Part shown: piece after piece, positions 40,510 through 48,157 of the stretch | Numbering within the stretch: the stretch's first letter is position 1 | Layout of the letters: every line of letters begins with the position of its first letter | DNA from: DATCJU01 sp036562635 | GTDB taxonomy: Bacteria; Actinomycetota; Actinomycetes; Mycobacteriales; Pseudonocardiaceae | Reading direction: 5' to 3' | DNA length: 61,626 bases | Assembly: GCA_036562635.1 (NCBI GenBank) | Contig: DATCJU010000175.1 | Coordinates: forward strand, 1-61,626 | The notes under the pieces: generated by a model | What the model was told of the DNA's origin: nothing | Seen by the model: the letters and a program-made list of their open reading frames with translations, nothing else | Database searches by the model: none | Program-made: the position numbers and the translations under genes

Positions 40510-41673
40510 TCAGGAGTGTTGCCGGAGGACCTTCCGGTACACCTCGACGGTCTGCTCGGCGACCGCGGTCCAGGAGAACTCCTCGACCACCCGTCGCCGC
40601 CCGGCCTCGCCCATGGCCGCGGCCCGCCGGGGATCGGCCAGGAGCTCGTTGACCGCGGCGGCCAGGGCCTCCTGGTACTCCGTGGGTCGGCGTTCGTCGT
40701 AGTGCACGAGCAGGCCGGTGCGTCCGTGGTCGACCACCTCCGGGATACCGCCGACGTCGGAGGCGACCACCGCGGTGCCGCAGGCCATCGCCTCCAGGTT
40801 CACGATGCCCAGCGGTTCGTACACCGAGGGGCAGACGAAGACGGTGGCGTGCGAGAGGACCTGGCGCAGTTCGGTGGGGCGCAGCATGCGCTGGATCCAG
40901 TGCACCCCGGGTCGGGCGGCGGACAGGCGCTCCACCGCTGCCTTGGTCTCCTCGGCGATCTCGGGGGTGTCCGGTGCCCCGGCGCAGAGCACGATCTGCG
41001 CCTCCCGATCGATGTGGTGGGCCGCGGCGAGCAAATGCCCCACGCCCTTCTGTCGGGTGATTCTGCCCACGAATGCGACGAAGGGACGGCCGGTATCGAT
41101 TCCGAATGCCTCCAGCGCATCCGTTCCCTCGACGGGGCGATACGCCGTGGTGTCAATTCCGTTCCGGACCACGTGTACCCGAGCGGGGTCCAGCGTCGGA
41201 TAACAGTCCAGCACGTCGGCCCGCATACCCTCGCTCACCGCGATGACGGCGTCCGCGGATTCGTAGGCCGTGCGCTCCACCCAGGAGGAGATCCGGTAGC
41301 CGCCGCCGAGCTGCTCGGCCTTCCACGGCCGACGCGGCTCCAGCGAGTGCGCGGTGATCACGTGTGGGACGTCGTACAGGAGCTTGGCCAGGTGACCGGC
41401 CATGTTCGCGTACCACGTGTGCGAGTGGACCAGGTCCACCTCGGCCACCGCGGCCACCATGGCCAGGTCCACCGACAGGGTCTGCAGTGCCGCGTTCGCC
41501 CCGCTCAGGCCCGGTGCGGCCTCGTGTCCTCGGGCGTCGTCCCGGGAGGCGCCGAAACAGTGCACATCGACCCGGGCCAGTTCCCGGAGCCGGGGGACGA
41601 GAAAAGCGACGTGTACCCCGGCACCCCCGTAGATCTCGGGTGGGTACTCGCGGGTGAACAGGCCGATATGCAC
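40510..41673 (-). CDS. glgM: GT4 alpha-glucan synthase GlgM (maltose-1-phosphate synthase / GlgA-like)
   Basis: A 387-residue GT-B glycosyltransferase of family 4. The actinobacterial enzyme (Rv1212c) joins glucose from ADP-glucose to glucose-1-phosphate, making maltose-1-phosphate for GlgE. Donor-site motifs are FVGRITRQKGVGHLL and PSVYEPLGIVNLEAMACGTAVVAS. The N-terminal MHIGLFTREYPPEIYGGAGVH has the loop that binds the nucleotide sugar. The length fits the short GT4 type, not GT5 GlgA of about 480 residues. GTG 41673 has TAACCT 6 nt upstream. It is divergent from glgC. Confidence 0.92.
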   Translation of the reverse strand: MHIGLFTREYPPEIYGGAGVHVAFLVPRLRELARVDVHCFGASRDDARGHEAAPGLSGANAALQTLSVDLAMVAAVAEVDLVHSHTWYANMAGHLAKLLYDVPHVITAHSLEPRRPWKAEQLGGGYRISSWVERTAYESADAVIAVSEGMRADVLDCYPTLDPARVHVVRNGIDTTAYRPVEGTDALEAFGIDTGRPFVAFVGRITRQKGVGHLLAAAHHIDREAQIVLCAGAPDTPEIAEETKAAVERLSAARPGVHWIQRMLRPTELRQVLSHATVFVCPSVYEPLGIVNLEAMACGTAVVASDVGGIPEVVDHGRTGLLVHYDERRPTEYQEALAAAVNELLADPRRAAAMGEAGRRRVVEEFSWTAVAEQTVEVYRKVLRQHS

Positions 41674-41679
41674 GTCCGC

Positions 41680-41685
41680 AGGTTA
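41680..41685 (-). promoter_or_regulatory. -10 box for leaderless glgM
   Basis: TAACCT on the minus strand lies 6 nt before GTG 41673. Confidence 0.6.
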
Positions 41686-41881
41686 GGACATCCGATGCCG
41701 AACAATCCGTACCACGAGCGGATGATCGCGAACCGGAAACCGTCTCGTGTGCGCTCTGCATACGACGGTCGACGGTGAATGTCAGTCCAACGGGTGAGCG
41801 AAATACCGCGAACACATCTCGGTCGTCGGGTGACCGACGAGTAACGCGACTGATGCGGTGGATGGTGCGCCTCGGCGCGAT

Positions 41882-41887
41882 TAGGGT
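41882..41887 (+). promoter_or_regulatory. -10 box for leaderless glgC
   Basis: TAGGGT lies 7 nt before GTG 41895. The reading frame is open further upstream, but this box argues that codons before 41895 are not translated. Confidence 0.6.
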
Positions 41888-41894
41888 CGAGATC

Positions 41895-43112
41895 GTGAAG
41901 GGGCAGCCCCACGTTCTCGGGATCGTGCTGGCGGGTGGCGAGGGAAAGCGGCTGTGGCCTCTGACCGCCGACCGGGCAAAGCCCGCGGTGCCGTTCGGGG
42001 GCAACTACCGCCTCATCGATTTCGTGCTCTCCAACCTCGTCAACGCCGGCTATCACCGGCTCTGCGTCCTGACGCAGTACAAGTCGCACTCGCTGGACCG
42101 CCACATCTCCACCACGTGGCGACTGTCCAGTGTGCTGGGCCAGTACATCACCCCGGTGCCGGCCCAACAGCGGCTCGGGCCGCGCTGGTACACCGGGAGC
42201 GCCGACGCGATCTTCCAGTCGCTGAACCTGGTCCACGACGAGCGGCCGGACCACATCATCGTGTTCGGCGCCGACCACGTGTACCGCATGGACCCGTCCC
42301 AGATGGTCGAACAGCACGTGGAGAGCGGGGCGGGGGTGACCGTCGCCGGAATCCGGGTGCCGCGCGCCGAGGCCAAGACGTTCGGTTGCATCGACTCCGA
42401 CTCCTCCGGCCGGATCACCCGGTTCCTGGAGAAGCCGTCGGACCCGCCGCACGTCCCCGACGATCCCGAGGTCACGTTCGCCTCGATGGGCAACTACGTG
42501 TTCACCACCGAGGTGCTCATTGACGCCCTCAGACGGGACTCGGCCGACCCGGACTCCGACCACGACATGGGCGGCAACATCATCCCCATGCTCGTGGAGC
42601 GCGGGGAGGCCGCGGTGTACGACTTCGCCGACAACGTGGTTCCCGGGGCCACCGACCGGGACCGCGGCTACTGGCGGGACGTGGGCACCCTGGACGCCTA
42701 CTACGACGCACACATGGACCTGGTCTCGGTGCACCCGGTGTTCAACCTGTACAACCAGGAGTGGCCCATCCGCACCGCCGCCCCGCCGTTGCCGCCGGCC
42801 AAGTTCGTCGAGGGCGGCACGGCGCAGGACTCGATCGTGGGACTGGGCTCGATCATCTCCAACGCCACGGTGCGCAACTCGGTGATTAGCTGTGACGTAC
42901 GGGTGGAGGCGGGGGCGATCGTCGAGGGCAGTGTGCTGCTGCCCGGGGTGCGCATCGGCCGCGGAGCCGTGGTCCGCCGGGCGATCCTGGACAAGAACGT
43001 CGTGGTGGCCGACGGCGCGGAGATCGGGGTGGATCCCTCCCGCGACCGGGAGCGGTTCACGGTGAGCAGCGCTGGTGTCGTGGTGATCGGCAAGGGCGCC
43101 CGGGTGGACTGA
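41895..43112 (+). CDS. glgC: Glucose-1-phosphate adenylyltransferase GlgC
   Basis: A 405-residue ADP-glucose pyrophosphorylase. It makes ADP-glucose from glucose-1-phosphate and ATP, the donor for GlgM and other alpha-glucan synthases. The N-terminal nucleotidyltransferase motif LAGGEGKRLWPLTADRAKPA, the GSADAIFQSLNLV segment and FGADHVYRMD are clear. The C-terminal part is a left-handed beta-helix regulatory domain. GTG 41895 is chosen on the basis of the -10 box 7 nt before it and the fit of VKGQPHVLGIVLAGGEG to family N-termini. Confidence 0.95.
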   Translation: MKGQPHVLGIVLAGGEGKRLWPLTADRAKPAVPFGGNYRLIDFVLSNLVNAGYHRLCVLTQYKSHSLDRHISTTWRLSSVLGQYITPVPAQQRLGPRWYTGSADAIFQSLNLVHDERPDHIIVFGADHVYRMDPSQMVEQHVESGAGVTVAGIRVPRAEAKTFGCIDSDSSGRITRFLEKPSDPPHVPDDPEVTFASMGNYVFTTEVLIDALRRDSADPDSDHDMGGNIIPMLVERGEAAVYDFADNVVPGATDRDRGYWRDVGTLDAYYDAHMDLVSVHPVFNLYNQEWPIRTAAPPLPPAKFVEGGTAQDSIVGLGSIISNATVRNSVISCDVRVEAGAIVEGSVLLPGVRIGRGAVVRRAILDKNVVVADGAEIGVDPSRDRERFTVSSAGVVVIGKGARVD

Positions 43113-43130
43113 CCCCACCGCACCGGGTGC

Positions 43131-43781
43131 TCACCCCACCTTGGCGGCGGCGAGCAGACCGTCGTCCAGCGGAAGCAGCAGCGGCACCAGTCGGTCGTCC
43201 TCACGTACCGCGCGGATCACCTCGCGCAGGGCGCTGGTCTCCGGGTCGCGCCGCGCGGGGTCGGCCACCTGTCCGTCCCGCAGTACCCCGCGGAACGCCA
43301 CCACCCCGCCCGGGCGGAGCAGACGCATCCCCTCGGCGAGGTAGCGCGGGTACTCGGTCACCGCCGCGTCCGCGAACACCAGGTCGTACCCACCGTCGGT
43401 GAGCCGGGGCAGCACCTCTGTGGCCCGGCGCATGATGAGCCGGGTACGGCTGGGCGGCACGCCCTCCTGCCCGAACACCCACCGGGCCACCTGCTGTCGC
43501 TCCGGCTCGATCTCGATCGAGGTGAGCACGCCGTCGGACGTCATGCCCCGGAGCAGCCACAGCCCGCTGACACCCGCGCCGGTGCCGATCTCCACGACCG
43601 CCCGGGCCTGCAGGGCCGTGGCGAGGAAGCGCAGGGCCGCGCCGACGGCGGTGTCCACGGGTGTGCATCCCAGCTCGAGGCTGCGTGCACGGGCGATGCG
43701 GAGCAGCTCGTCCTCGGAGACGAAACTCTCCAGGTATCCGCGCGACCCACCCGCGGCACTCGGCAGAGATCCCGGTGGCAC
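43131..43781 (-). CDS. O-methyltransferase (class I SAM-dependent)
   Basis: A 216-residue methyltransferase of the family 3 O-methyltransferase type, like Rv1220c upstream of sigE in M. tuberculosis. SAM-binding motif I is VVEIGTGAGVSGLWLL; EIEPERQ and LVFADAAVTEYPRYL follow. The acceptor is unknown. The start is GTG 43781 with TAACCT 6 nt before it. It converges on glgC with an 18-nt gap and diverges from sigE. Confidence 0.9.
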   Translation of the reverse strand: MPPGSLPSAAGGSRGYLESFVSEDELLRIARARSLELGCTPVDTAVGAALRFLATALQARAVVEIGTGAGVSGLWLLRGMTSDGVLTSIEIEPERQQVARWVFGQEGVPPSRTRLIMRRATEVLPRLTDGGYDLVFADAAVTEYPRYLAEGMRLLRPGGVVAFRGVLRDGQVADPARRDPETSALREVIRAVREDDRLVPLLLPLDDGLLAAAKVG

Positions 43782-43787
43782 AGGAGG

Positions 43788-43793
43788 AGGTTA
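43788..43793 (-). promoter_or_regulatory. -10 box for the leaderless O-methyltransferase gene
   Basis: TAACCT on the minus strand lies 6 nt before GTG 43781. Confidence 0.6.
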
Positions 43794-43918
43794 GCCGGGA
43801 GGGTGCGGCGCGCGGGACGGTTCGTTGGTCGGACCGAGTTCGATCCCGGAAGTCGGGAACCGGGGGTGAATCCGGGGGGCGGGTCGGGGATAACCCGGAC
43901 GACATCGACGCGCGGATT

Positions 43919-43946
43919 TCTCAGACTGCTCTCAGGTAGCTCTCAC
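43919..43946 (+). promoter_or_regulatory. MprA-like response-regulator box upstream of sigE
   Basis: TCTCAG (43919-43924), TCTCAG (43930-43935) and TCTCAC (43941-43946) are direct repeats with an exact 11-bp period. Repeats of a YTCAG-containing octamer with 2-3 nt spacing are the known form of MprA sites, and MprA controls sigE in M. tuberculosis. The link here is an inference. Confidence 0.5.
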
Positions 43947-44100
43947 GGTCGCCTCACCGGAAGGGGGAATCCTGGAACCGGTCCCGGTAGCACATACGCC
44001 GAACACCAGGGAGACCAGCAGGACCACGGCCGCAGAAGGAGGCCTTATGCGGTCCACACCCGCCGTGAGCCGACCGCGGCACGAACGGCGCACAAGACGT

Positions 44101-44127
44101 GGGAACACGCACAGTCGGCTGTGCGTT
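44101..44127 (+). promoter_or_regulatory. ECF-type promoter of sigE (probable autoregulation)
   Basis: GGGAACA at 44101-44107 and CGTT at 44124-44127 are separated by exactly 16 nt, matching the SigE/SigH promoter form of actinobacteria. The spacer and the first two -10 bases form a perfect inverted repeat CGCACAG-TCGG-CTGTGCG (44108-44125). Transcription should start near 44134, so frames opened before it are not used from this promoter. Confidence 0.65.
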
Positions 44128-44170
44128 GTCTAACGGGTCGAAGAACCCGCAGGAGGTGCGTATCCGCCCA

Positions 44171-44830
44171 ATGCTGAAGCAGCCGAGCAGTTCGGCGCCC
44201 GAACTCGACACGGTGTCGACGTCCAGTGCTCATCTGGTCGAGAAGGACATGGTTTCCCCCGGCGCCGTCCACCCGGGCTCGGAATCCCGGGAGGACGTCG
44301 CCGCCTGGACGCCACCGTCCTGGGACGAGGTGGTGCGGGAGCACGCGGACCGGGTCTACCGGCTCGCCTACCGCCTCACCGGTAACCAGCACGACGCGGA
44401 GGACCTCACCCAGGAGACGTTCATCCGCGTGTTCCGCTCGTTGGCCGCCTACAAACCCGGCACTTTCGAGGGCTGGTTGCACCGGATCACCACCAACCTG
44501 TTCCTGGACATGGCACGGCGCCGTGCCCGGCTGCGGATGGAGGGTCTGCCCGAGGACACCGACCGGCTCCCCGGCGGTGGCCCCAGCCCGGAGCAGGTCT
44601 ACGCGGACACCCATCTCGACCCCGAGCTGCAGGCCGCGCTGGACGAGCTGCCGCCCGAATTCCGTGCTGCGGTGGTGCTGTGTGACGTAGAAGGCCTGTC
44701 CTACGAGGAGATCGGTGCCACTCTGGGCGTGAAGCTCGGTACCGTGAGAAGCAGGATCCACCGTGGTAGGCAGGCCCTGAAGGCGGCGCTGGAGCGCCGT
44801 CGGCGTGGTGCTCAGGAGGACTTCGCATGA
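44171..44830 (+). CDS. sigE: ECF RNA polymerase sigma factor SigE
   Basis: A 219-residue ECF sigma factor directing transcription in envelope stress. Region 2 contains ADRVYRLAYRLTGNQHDAED and LTQETFIRVFRSL, region 4 contains LPPEFRAAVVLCDVEGLSYE and EIGATLGVKLGTVRSRIHRG. These segments are nearly identical to mycobacterial SigE. AGGAGG at 44151-44156 lies 14 nt before ATG 44171; GTG 44156 is the alternative start, and longer forms from upstream codons are possible, as mycobacterial SigE also has several starts. The end overlaps rseA by 4 bases. Confidence 0.93.
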   Translation: MLKQPSSSAPELDTVSTSSAHLVEKDMVSPGAVHPGSESREDVAAWTPPSWDEVVREHADRVYRLAYRLTGNQHDAEDLTQETFIRVFRSLAAYKPGTFEGWLHRITTNLFLDMARRRARLRMEGLPEDTDRLPGGGPSPEQVYADTHLDPELQAALDELPPEFRAAVVLCDVEGLSYEEIGATLGVKLGTVRSRIHRGRQALKAALERRRRGAQEDFA

Positions 44831-45675
44831 CGGACTTGCGCGGGTGGGCCCTTCCGGAGCAGCACCTGGCGCCGGACGCCGTCGTGGCGTTCGTGGACGG
44901 TGAGCTCTCCGCTCTTGCCCACGAACGTGCGGCCACCCACCTCGCGCGATGTCCTTTCTGCGCGGAGGAGGCGGAGGTACAGCGGCAGGTCAGTGCGGCC
45001 CTCCGCTCCGCTCCCACCCCACCGCCCCCAACCCGACTGCTGGAGGCGCTGCGCACCATCCCCCAGCGGGTCGAGCTGCCGAGCATGCCGGACAACCTCA
45101 CGTTCACCGACGACGGTCAGCTCGTCACCCTGCTCCGTCCCCTGTCCGGGAAGCCGAGGAACGGGCAGGCTCGCGGTGCACTCGGCGGCACGGCCCCGCT
45201 CGGGTCCAGCCGGCCCCTCGGCTCTGGGCCCCTGGTGCTGGGACGCCGTGCTGCGCGTCGCGGCAAACACACCAAACAGGGAGCCGGCCTGCTGGTGTCC
45301 GGACTGGTGTTGGGGGCGTTGGCGCTGGTCAACCCGGTGACCCCGACGGTGGAGCCCACCGCGGCCTCCGGCGAGGCGGAGTCGCCGGCCCTTCCGGTGG
45401 AGGCTCCGGCGGCGGGACTGCCCGCCGCGGTGGGGACACAGCCGGCGGCCCCGGGCGGGGACGTCGTCGGTGAGATCGCGTCCGCGCCGCGGACCGTGCC
45501 CGAGGGCTCCCTGGACCAGCGATCCGTGGCGTTCTCCCCGGCTCCCGTGGGTTTCGCGGTGCACCGGGACGGGCTGACGCAGGAGCCACAGCCCGCGCCG
45601 TGGTCCTCCATCGTCCAGCTGCCGGGATTCCCGTCGCCCCCGCAGCCGCCCTTCCTCGGTGCCGTCGGCCACTGA
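44827..45675 (+). CDS. rseA: Anti-sigma-E factor RseA (zinc anti-sigma)
   Basis: A 282-residue anti-sigma factor. The N-terminal zinc-binding anti-sigma domain has the motif HX3CX2C at H38, C42 and C45 (HLARCPFC), which holds SigE inactive. A hydrophobic segment GAGLLVSGLVLGALALV near residues 151-168 looks like a membrane helix. It is followed by about 110 Pro/Ala-rich, presumably extracytoplasmic residues. Mycobacterial RseA is about 154 residues, so this one is longer and appears membrane-anchored. ATG 44827 overlaps the sigE stop (ATGA). Confidence 0.9.
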   Translation: MTDLRGWALPEQHLAPDAVVAFVDGELSALAHERAATHLARCPFCAEEAEVQRQVSAALRSAPTPPPPTRLLEALRTIPQRVELPSMPDNLTFTDDGQLVTLLRPLSGKPRNGQARGALGGTAPLGSSRPLGSGPLVLGRRAARRGKHTKQGAGLLVSGLVLGALALVNPVTPTVEPTAASGEAESPALPVEAPAAGLPAAVGTQPAAPGGDVVGEIASAPRTVPEGSLDQRSVAFSPAPVGFAVHRDGLTQEPQPAPWSSIVQLPGFPSPPQPPFLGAVGH

Positions 45676-45878
45676 CCACCTCGTCCGGCGGGTGGGCCAC
45701 GGTGAGATCATCGCCGAGCCGGACCCGCTACGCGAACTTCACCCGGGTCCCGGCACTCTGTAGAGAGGAACGCCCTGTACGGCGGCTCCCGCCCGGATTC
45801 GGCACGCCGAACACCGGGTAGCACCGTGAACGTCACCGACCGTGCCGTCAGGCCGTCACCATCCGCCACCGGGGAGCG

Positions 45879-47588
45879 ATGAACCAGCAGCCGAGGTCCA
45901 GTCAACCCGGGTCCGTGCCCCACGGGTCGTCCACCGCGGGGGCGGCCCAACCCGCCCCTGGGCGCGCCACGCCGCCTGCGGGGGCACAGCATTCCGCGGG
46001 GCCGCGGCCCGACACCGGACCGTCCGAGCCGGACCGCAACGGTCGTCCTTCTCGGGCAACCTCCCAGGCTCCCGGCCCCGGCCCGCAGGGCGCGGCTCCC
46101 CGGCCTCCGCGCCTGGCCCCCCGGCCGCTGCACCGTCCGCCCGTCGACCCGGCCCAGGCCGCCGTGTTCGCCCGCCCCGCCGGGGTCGAGGGGTCCTTCG
46201 CGCCGCGGCCCGCCGGCCCGGACGGGGAGAAGAGCGGCACCGGCCTGCGACTGGCCCCACCGCCGCCGGAGGCGTTGCGCCAGGCGTTCAGCCGGCCCCC
46301 GGGCAGCAGCGAGTCGCTGCAGCGCCCCCCGGGCGACACCCCGCGCGAGCCGCAGCCGGACCCCGAGCCGCCGCTGTGGTCGGAGCGGGAGGAGGAACGG
46401 GGCTGGCGTGATCCTGGTGCTCCCGCCGTGCTCGGACCGCCGGCGTTGGACGAGGAGCAGGAGCAGGACGCCGAGCAGGTCGAGGGTGCCCGGCTGAGCC
46501 TGCGGGAACTGCTGTTCGGGCGCCGGGTGCAGCCGAGCGCGCTGGTGGTGCTGCTCGTGGCGGCGCTGCTGGTCGGTGCGGTCGGCGGCCTGGTCGGCCG
46601 GTTGACGGCCGAGGGTGGGAACCCGCTCACCGACCCCGACGTGACCCTGGCGCAGGTCGCCCCGGCCGAGGACCGTCCGGCGGGCTCGATCTCCGACGTG
46701 GCCAACCGGGTGCTGCCCGCCGTGGTGTCCATCGAGGTGACCCTGGGCGACGGTGGCGGCACCGGTTCGGGCGTGGTCATCGACGGTGCCGGATACGTGC
46801 TCACCAACAACCACGTCATCTCGATCGCGGCCAAGGAACAGCGCGCCAAGATCACCGTGGTGTTCAACGACGGCACCCGGGCCGAGGGCAGGATCGTCGG
46901 GCGGGACCCCAAGTCCGACCTCGCCGTGCTCAAGGTGGAGGTGGCCAACCCCACGGTGATCCAGCTCGGCCGCTCCAGTGACCTGCGGGTGGGGGATCGG
47001 GTCATCGCCATCGGCTCCCCGCTGCGGCTGGCCGGCACGGTCACCGAGGGCATCGTCAGTGCCCTGAACCGGCCGGTGCGGCTGGAGCCGGACGCCACCA
47101 CCGACACCAACGCCGTGATCAACGCCATCCAGACCGACGCGGCGATCAACCACGGCAACTCCGGCGGGGCCCTGGTGGACGGTCGGGGTGCGCTGGTGGG
47201 CATCAACACCGCCATCCGGTCCAGCGGACCCGACGGGGGCTCCATCGGCCTGGGCTTCGCCATCCCCATCGACGACGCCAAGCGGATCGCCGAGCAGCTG
47301 ATCCGTACCGGTGAGGTGAAGCACCCCGAGCTGGGGGTCAACGCCCGGACGGTGATGGACGGCACCGGGGACGGTGCCCAGGTGCAGAACGTGCAGGACG
47401 GCAGCGCCGCGGCCGAGGCCGGCATCGTCGAAGGCGACGTGATCATCAAGGTGGGCGACCGCAAGGTGACCAGCGCCGACGAGCTGATCGTGGCCGTGCG
47501 CAGTCACCAGATCGGCGAGCGGGTGCCGGTCCAGCTCGTGCGGGAGGGGCGGCAGCTCACCCTGGAGGTGACCCTGAAGTCGGACTGA
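45879..47588 (+). CDS. htrA: Membrane-anchored serine protease HtrA (DegP family)
   Basis: A 569-residue trypsin-like HtrA protease for misfolded envelope proteins. The cytoplasmic N-terminal 220 residues are very rich in Pro, Gly and Arg. A membrane helix (VVLLVAALLVGAVGGLVG) follows near residues 223-240. The catalytic triad is H312 (TNNHV), D347 (KSDLAVL) and S428 (NHGNSGGAL). A single PDZ domain occupies the C-terminal 90 residues. ATG 45879 has GGGGAG just upstream. It follows rseA by 203 nt and belongs to the sigE-rseA-htrA-tatB stress locus conserved in actinobacteria. Confidence 0.95.
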   Translation: MNQQPRSSQPGSVPHGSSTAGAAQPAPGRATPPAGAQHSAGPRPDTGPSEPDRNGRPSRATSQAPGPGPQGAAPRPPRLAPRPLHRPPVDPAQAAVFARPAGVEGSFAPRPAGPDGEKSGTGLRLAPPPPEALRQAFSRPPGSSESLQRPPGDTPREPQPDPEPPLWSEREEERGWRDPGAPAVLGPPALDEEQEQDAEQVEGARLSLRELLFGRRVQPSALVVLLVAALLVGAVGGLVGRLTAEGGNPLTDPDVTLAQVAPAEDRPAGSISDVANRVLPAVVSIEVTLGDGGGTGSGVVIDGAGYVLTNNHVISIAAKEQRAKITVVFNDGTRAEGRIVGRDPKSDLAVLKVEVANPTVIQLGRSSDLRVGDRVIAIGSPLRLAGTVTEGIVSALNRPVRLEPDATTDTNAVINAIQTDAAINHGNSGGALVDGRGALVGINTAIRSSGPDGGSIGLGFAIPIDDAKRIAEQLIRTGEVKHPELGVNARTVMDGTGDGAQVQNVQDGSAAAEAGIVEGDVIIKVGDRKVTSADELIVAVRSHQIGERVPVQLVREGRQLTLEVTLKSD

Positions 47589-47654
47589 GCCGTACCGGGC
47601 CCGTCCATCCCTGCCCGGGCGTTCCGGTGCTCCGGTGCGTGGTGCCGGCCGCGC

Positions 47655-47660
47655 TAGTCT
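47655..47660 (+). promoter_or_regulatory. Possible -10 box for tatB
   Basis: TAGTCT lies 29 nt before the tatB start, leaving room for a short leader with the Shine-Dalgarno GGAGG. Confidence 0.4.
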
Positions 47661-47689
47661 GGGAACGTCCCGAGGAGCGGAGGTACGAG

Positions 47690-48070
47690 GTGTTCGACAG
47701 CGTCGGCTGGCTTGAGGTGCTGGTCCTCGTCGTCGCCGGGCTGTTCATCCTCGGTCCGGAACGCCTGCCGTCCGCGGCCGCGTGGCTGGGGCGCACCATC
47801 CGTCGGGTACGGGAGTACGCCACGGGGGCCCGGGAGCAGCTGCGCGCGGAGCTGGGGCCGGAGTTCGAGCAGATCCGCAAGCCGCTGGAGGACCTGAACG
47901 AGCTGCGCAACTTCGACCCGAAGCGGGCGGTGGCCCGGCACCTGTTCGACGACGAGCCCGACCACCAGCCCAACGGCCGGCCCCCGGGGCCGTACCCGCC
48001 GTCACCGCCTCCGGGGCAGCGCCCCCTCGAACGCGGCGAGCGTCCTCCGTTCGATCCCGAGGCGACCTGA
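47690..48070 (+). CDS. tatB: Twin-arginine translocase subunit TatB
   Basis: A 126-residue TatB component, which receives Tat signal peptides with TatC. It has the N-terminal membrane helix and hinge VLVLVVAGLFILGPERLPSA, an amphipathic helix (AAWLGRTIRRVREYATGARE) and a Pro-rich hydrophilic tail. GTG 47690 is chosen over earlier codons because GGAGG lies 8 nt upstream and because the helix then starts at residue 8. TatB next to htrA is the mycobacterial arrangement. Confidence 0.93.
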   Translation: MFDSVGWLEVLVLVVAGLFILGPERLPSAAAWLGRTIRRVREYATGAREQLRAELGPEFEQIRKPLEDLNELRNFDPKRAVARHLFDDEPDHQPNGRPPGPYPPSPPPGQRPLERGERPPFDPEAT

Positions 48071-48099
48071 GACCCGGACCGGGACCACCACGTACGTGA

Positions 48100-48143
48100 G
48101 CGGCGGCCCCGCCCCCGGACCGATGCCGGGGCGGGGCCGCCGC
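48100..48143. terminator. Strong bidirectional terminator between tatB and mrp
   Basis: A perfect 16-bp GC stem (48100-48115 with 48128-48143) with a 12-nt loop lies between two convergent genes. Confidence 0.8.
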
Positions 48144-48157
48144 ACGTGTGGCCTGGC

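Larger units (their letters stand above)
43794..44170. other. Long regulatory region upstream of sigE
   Basis: About 375 bases without a gene between the methyltransferase promoter and sigE. It carries a phased TCTCAG triplet (43919-43946), an ECF-type promoter (44101-44127) with a palindrome in its spacer, and a small hairpin CGGGT/ACCCG at 44134-44149 just before the ribosome binding site. Confidence 0.6.

Noticed and set aside
44108..44125. The palindrome upstream of sigE as a terminator or RNA hairpin
   Set aside because: It lies between the -35 and -10 boxes, before the expected transcript start, so an operator is more likely than an RNA element.
44099..44170. Starting SigE at GTG 44099
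   Set aside because: This codon lies at the upstream edge of the ECF promoter -35 box, so it cannot be on the transcript made from that promoter. It could only be used from a further upstream promoter.
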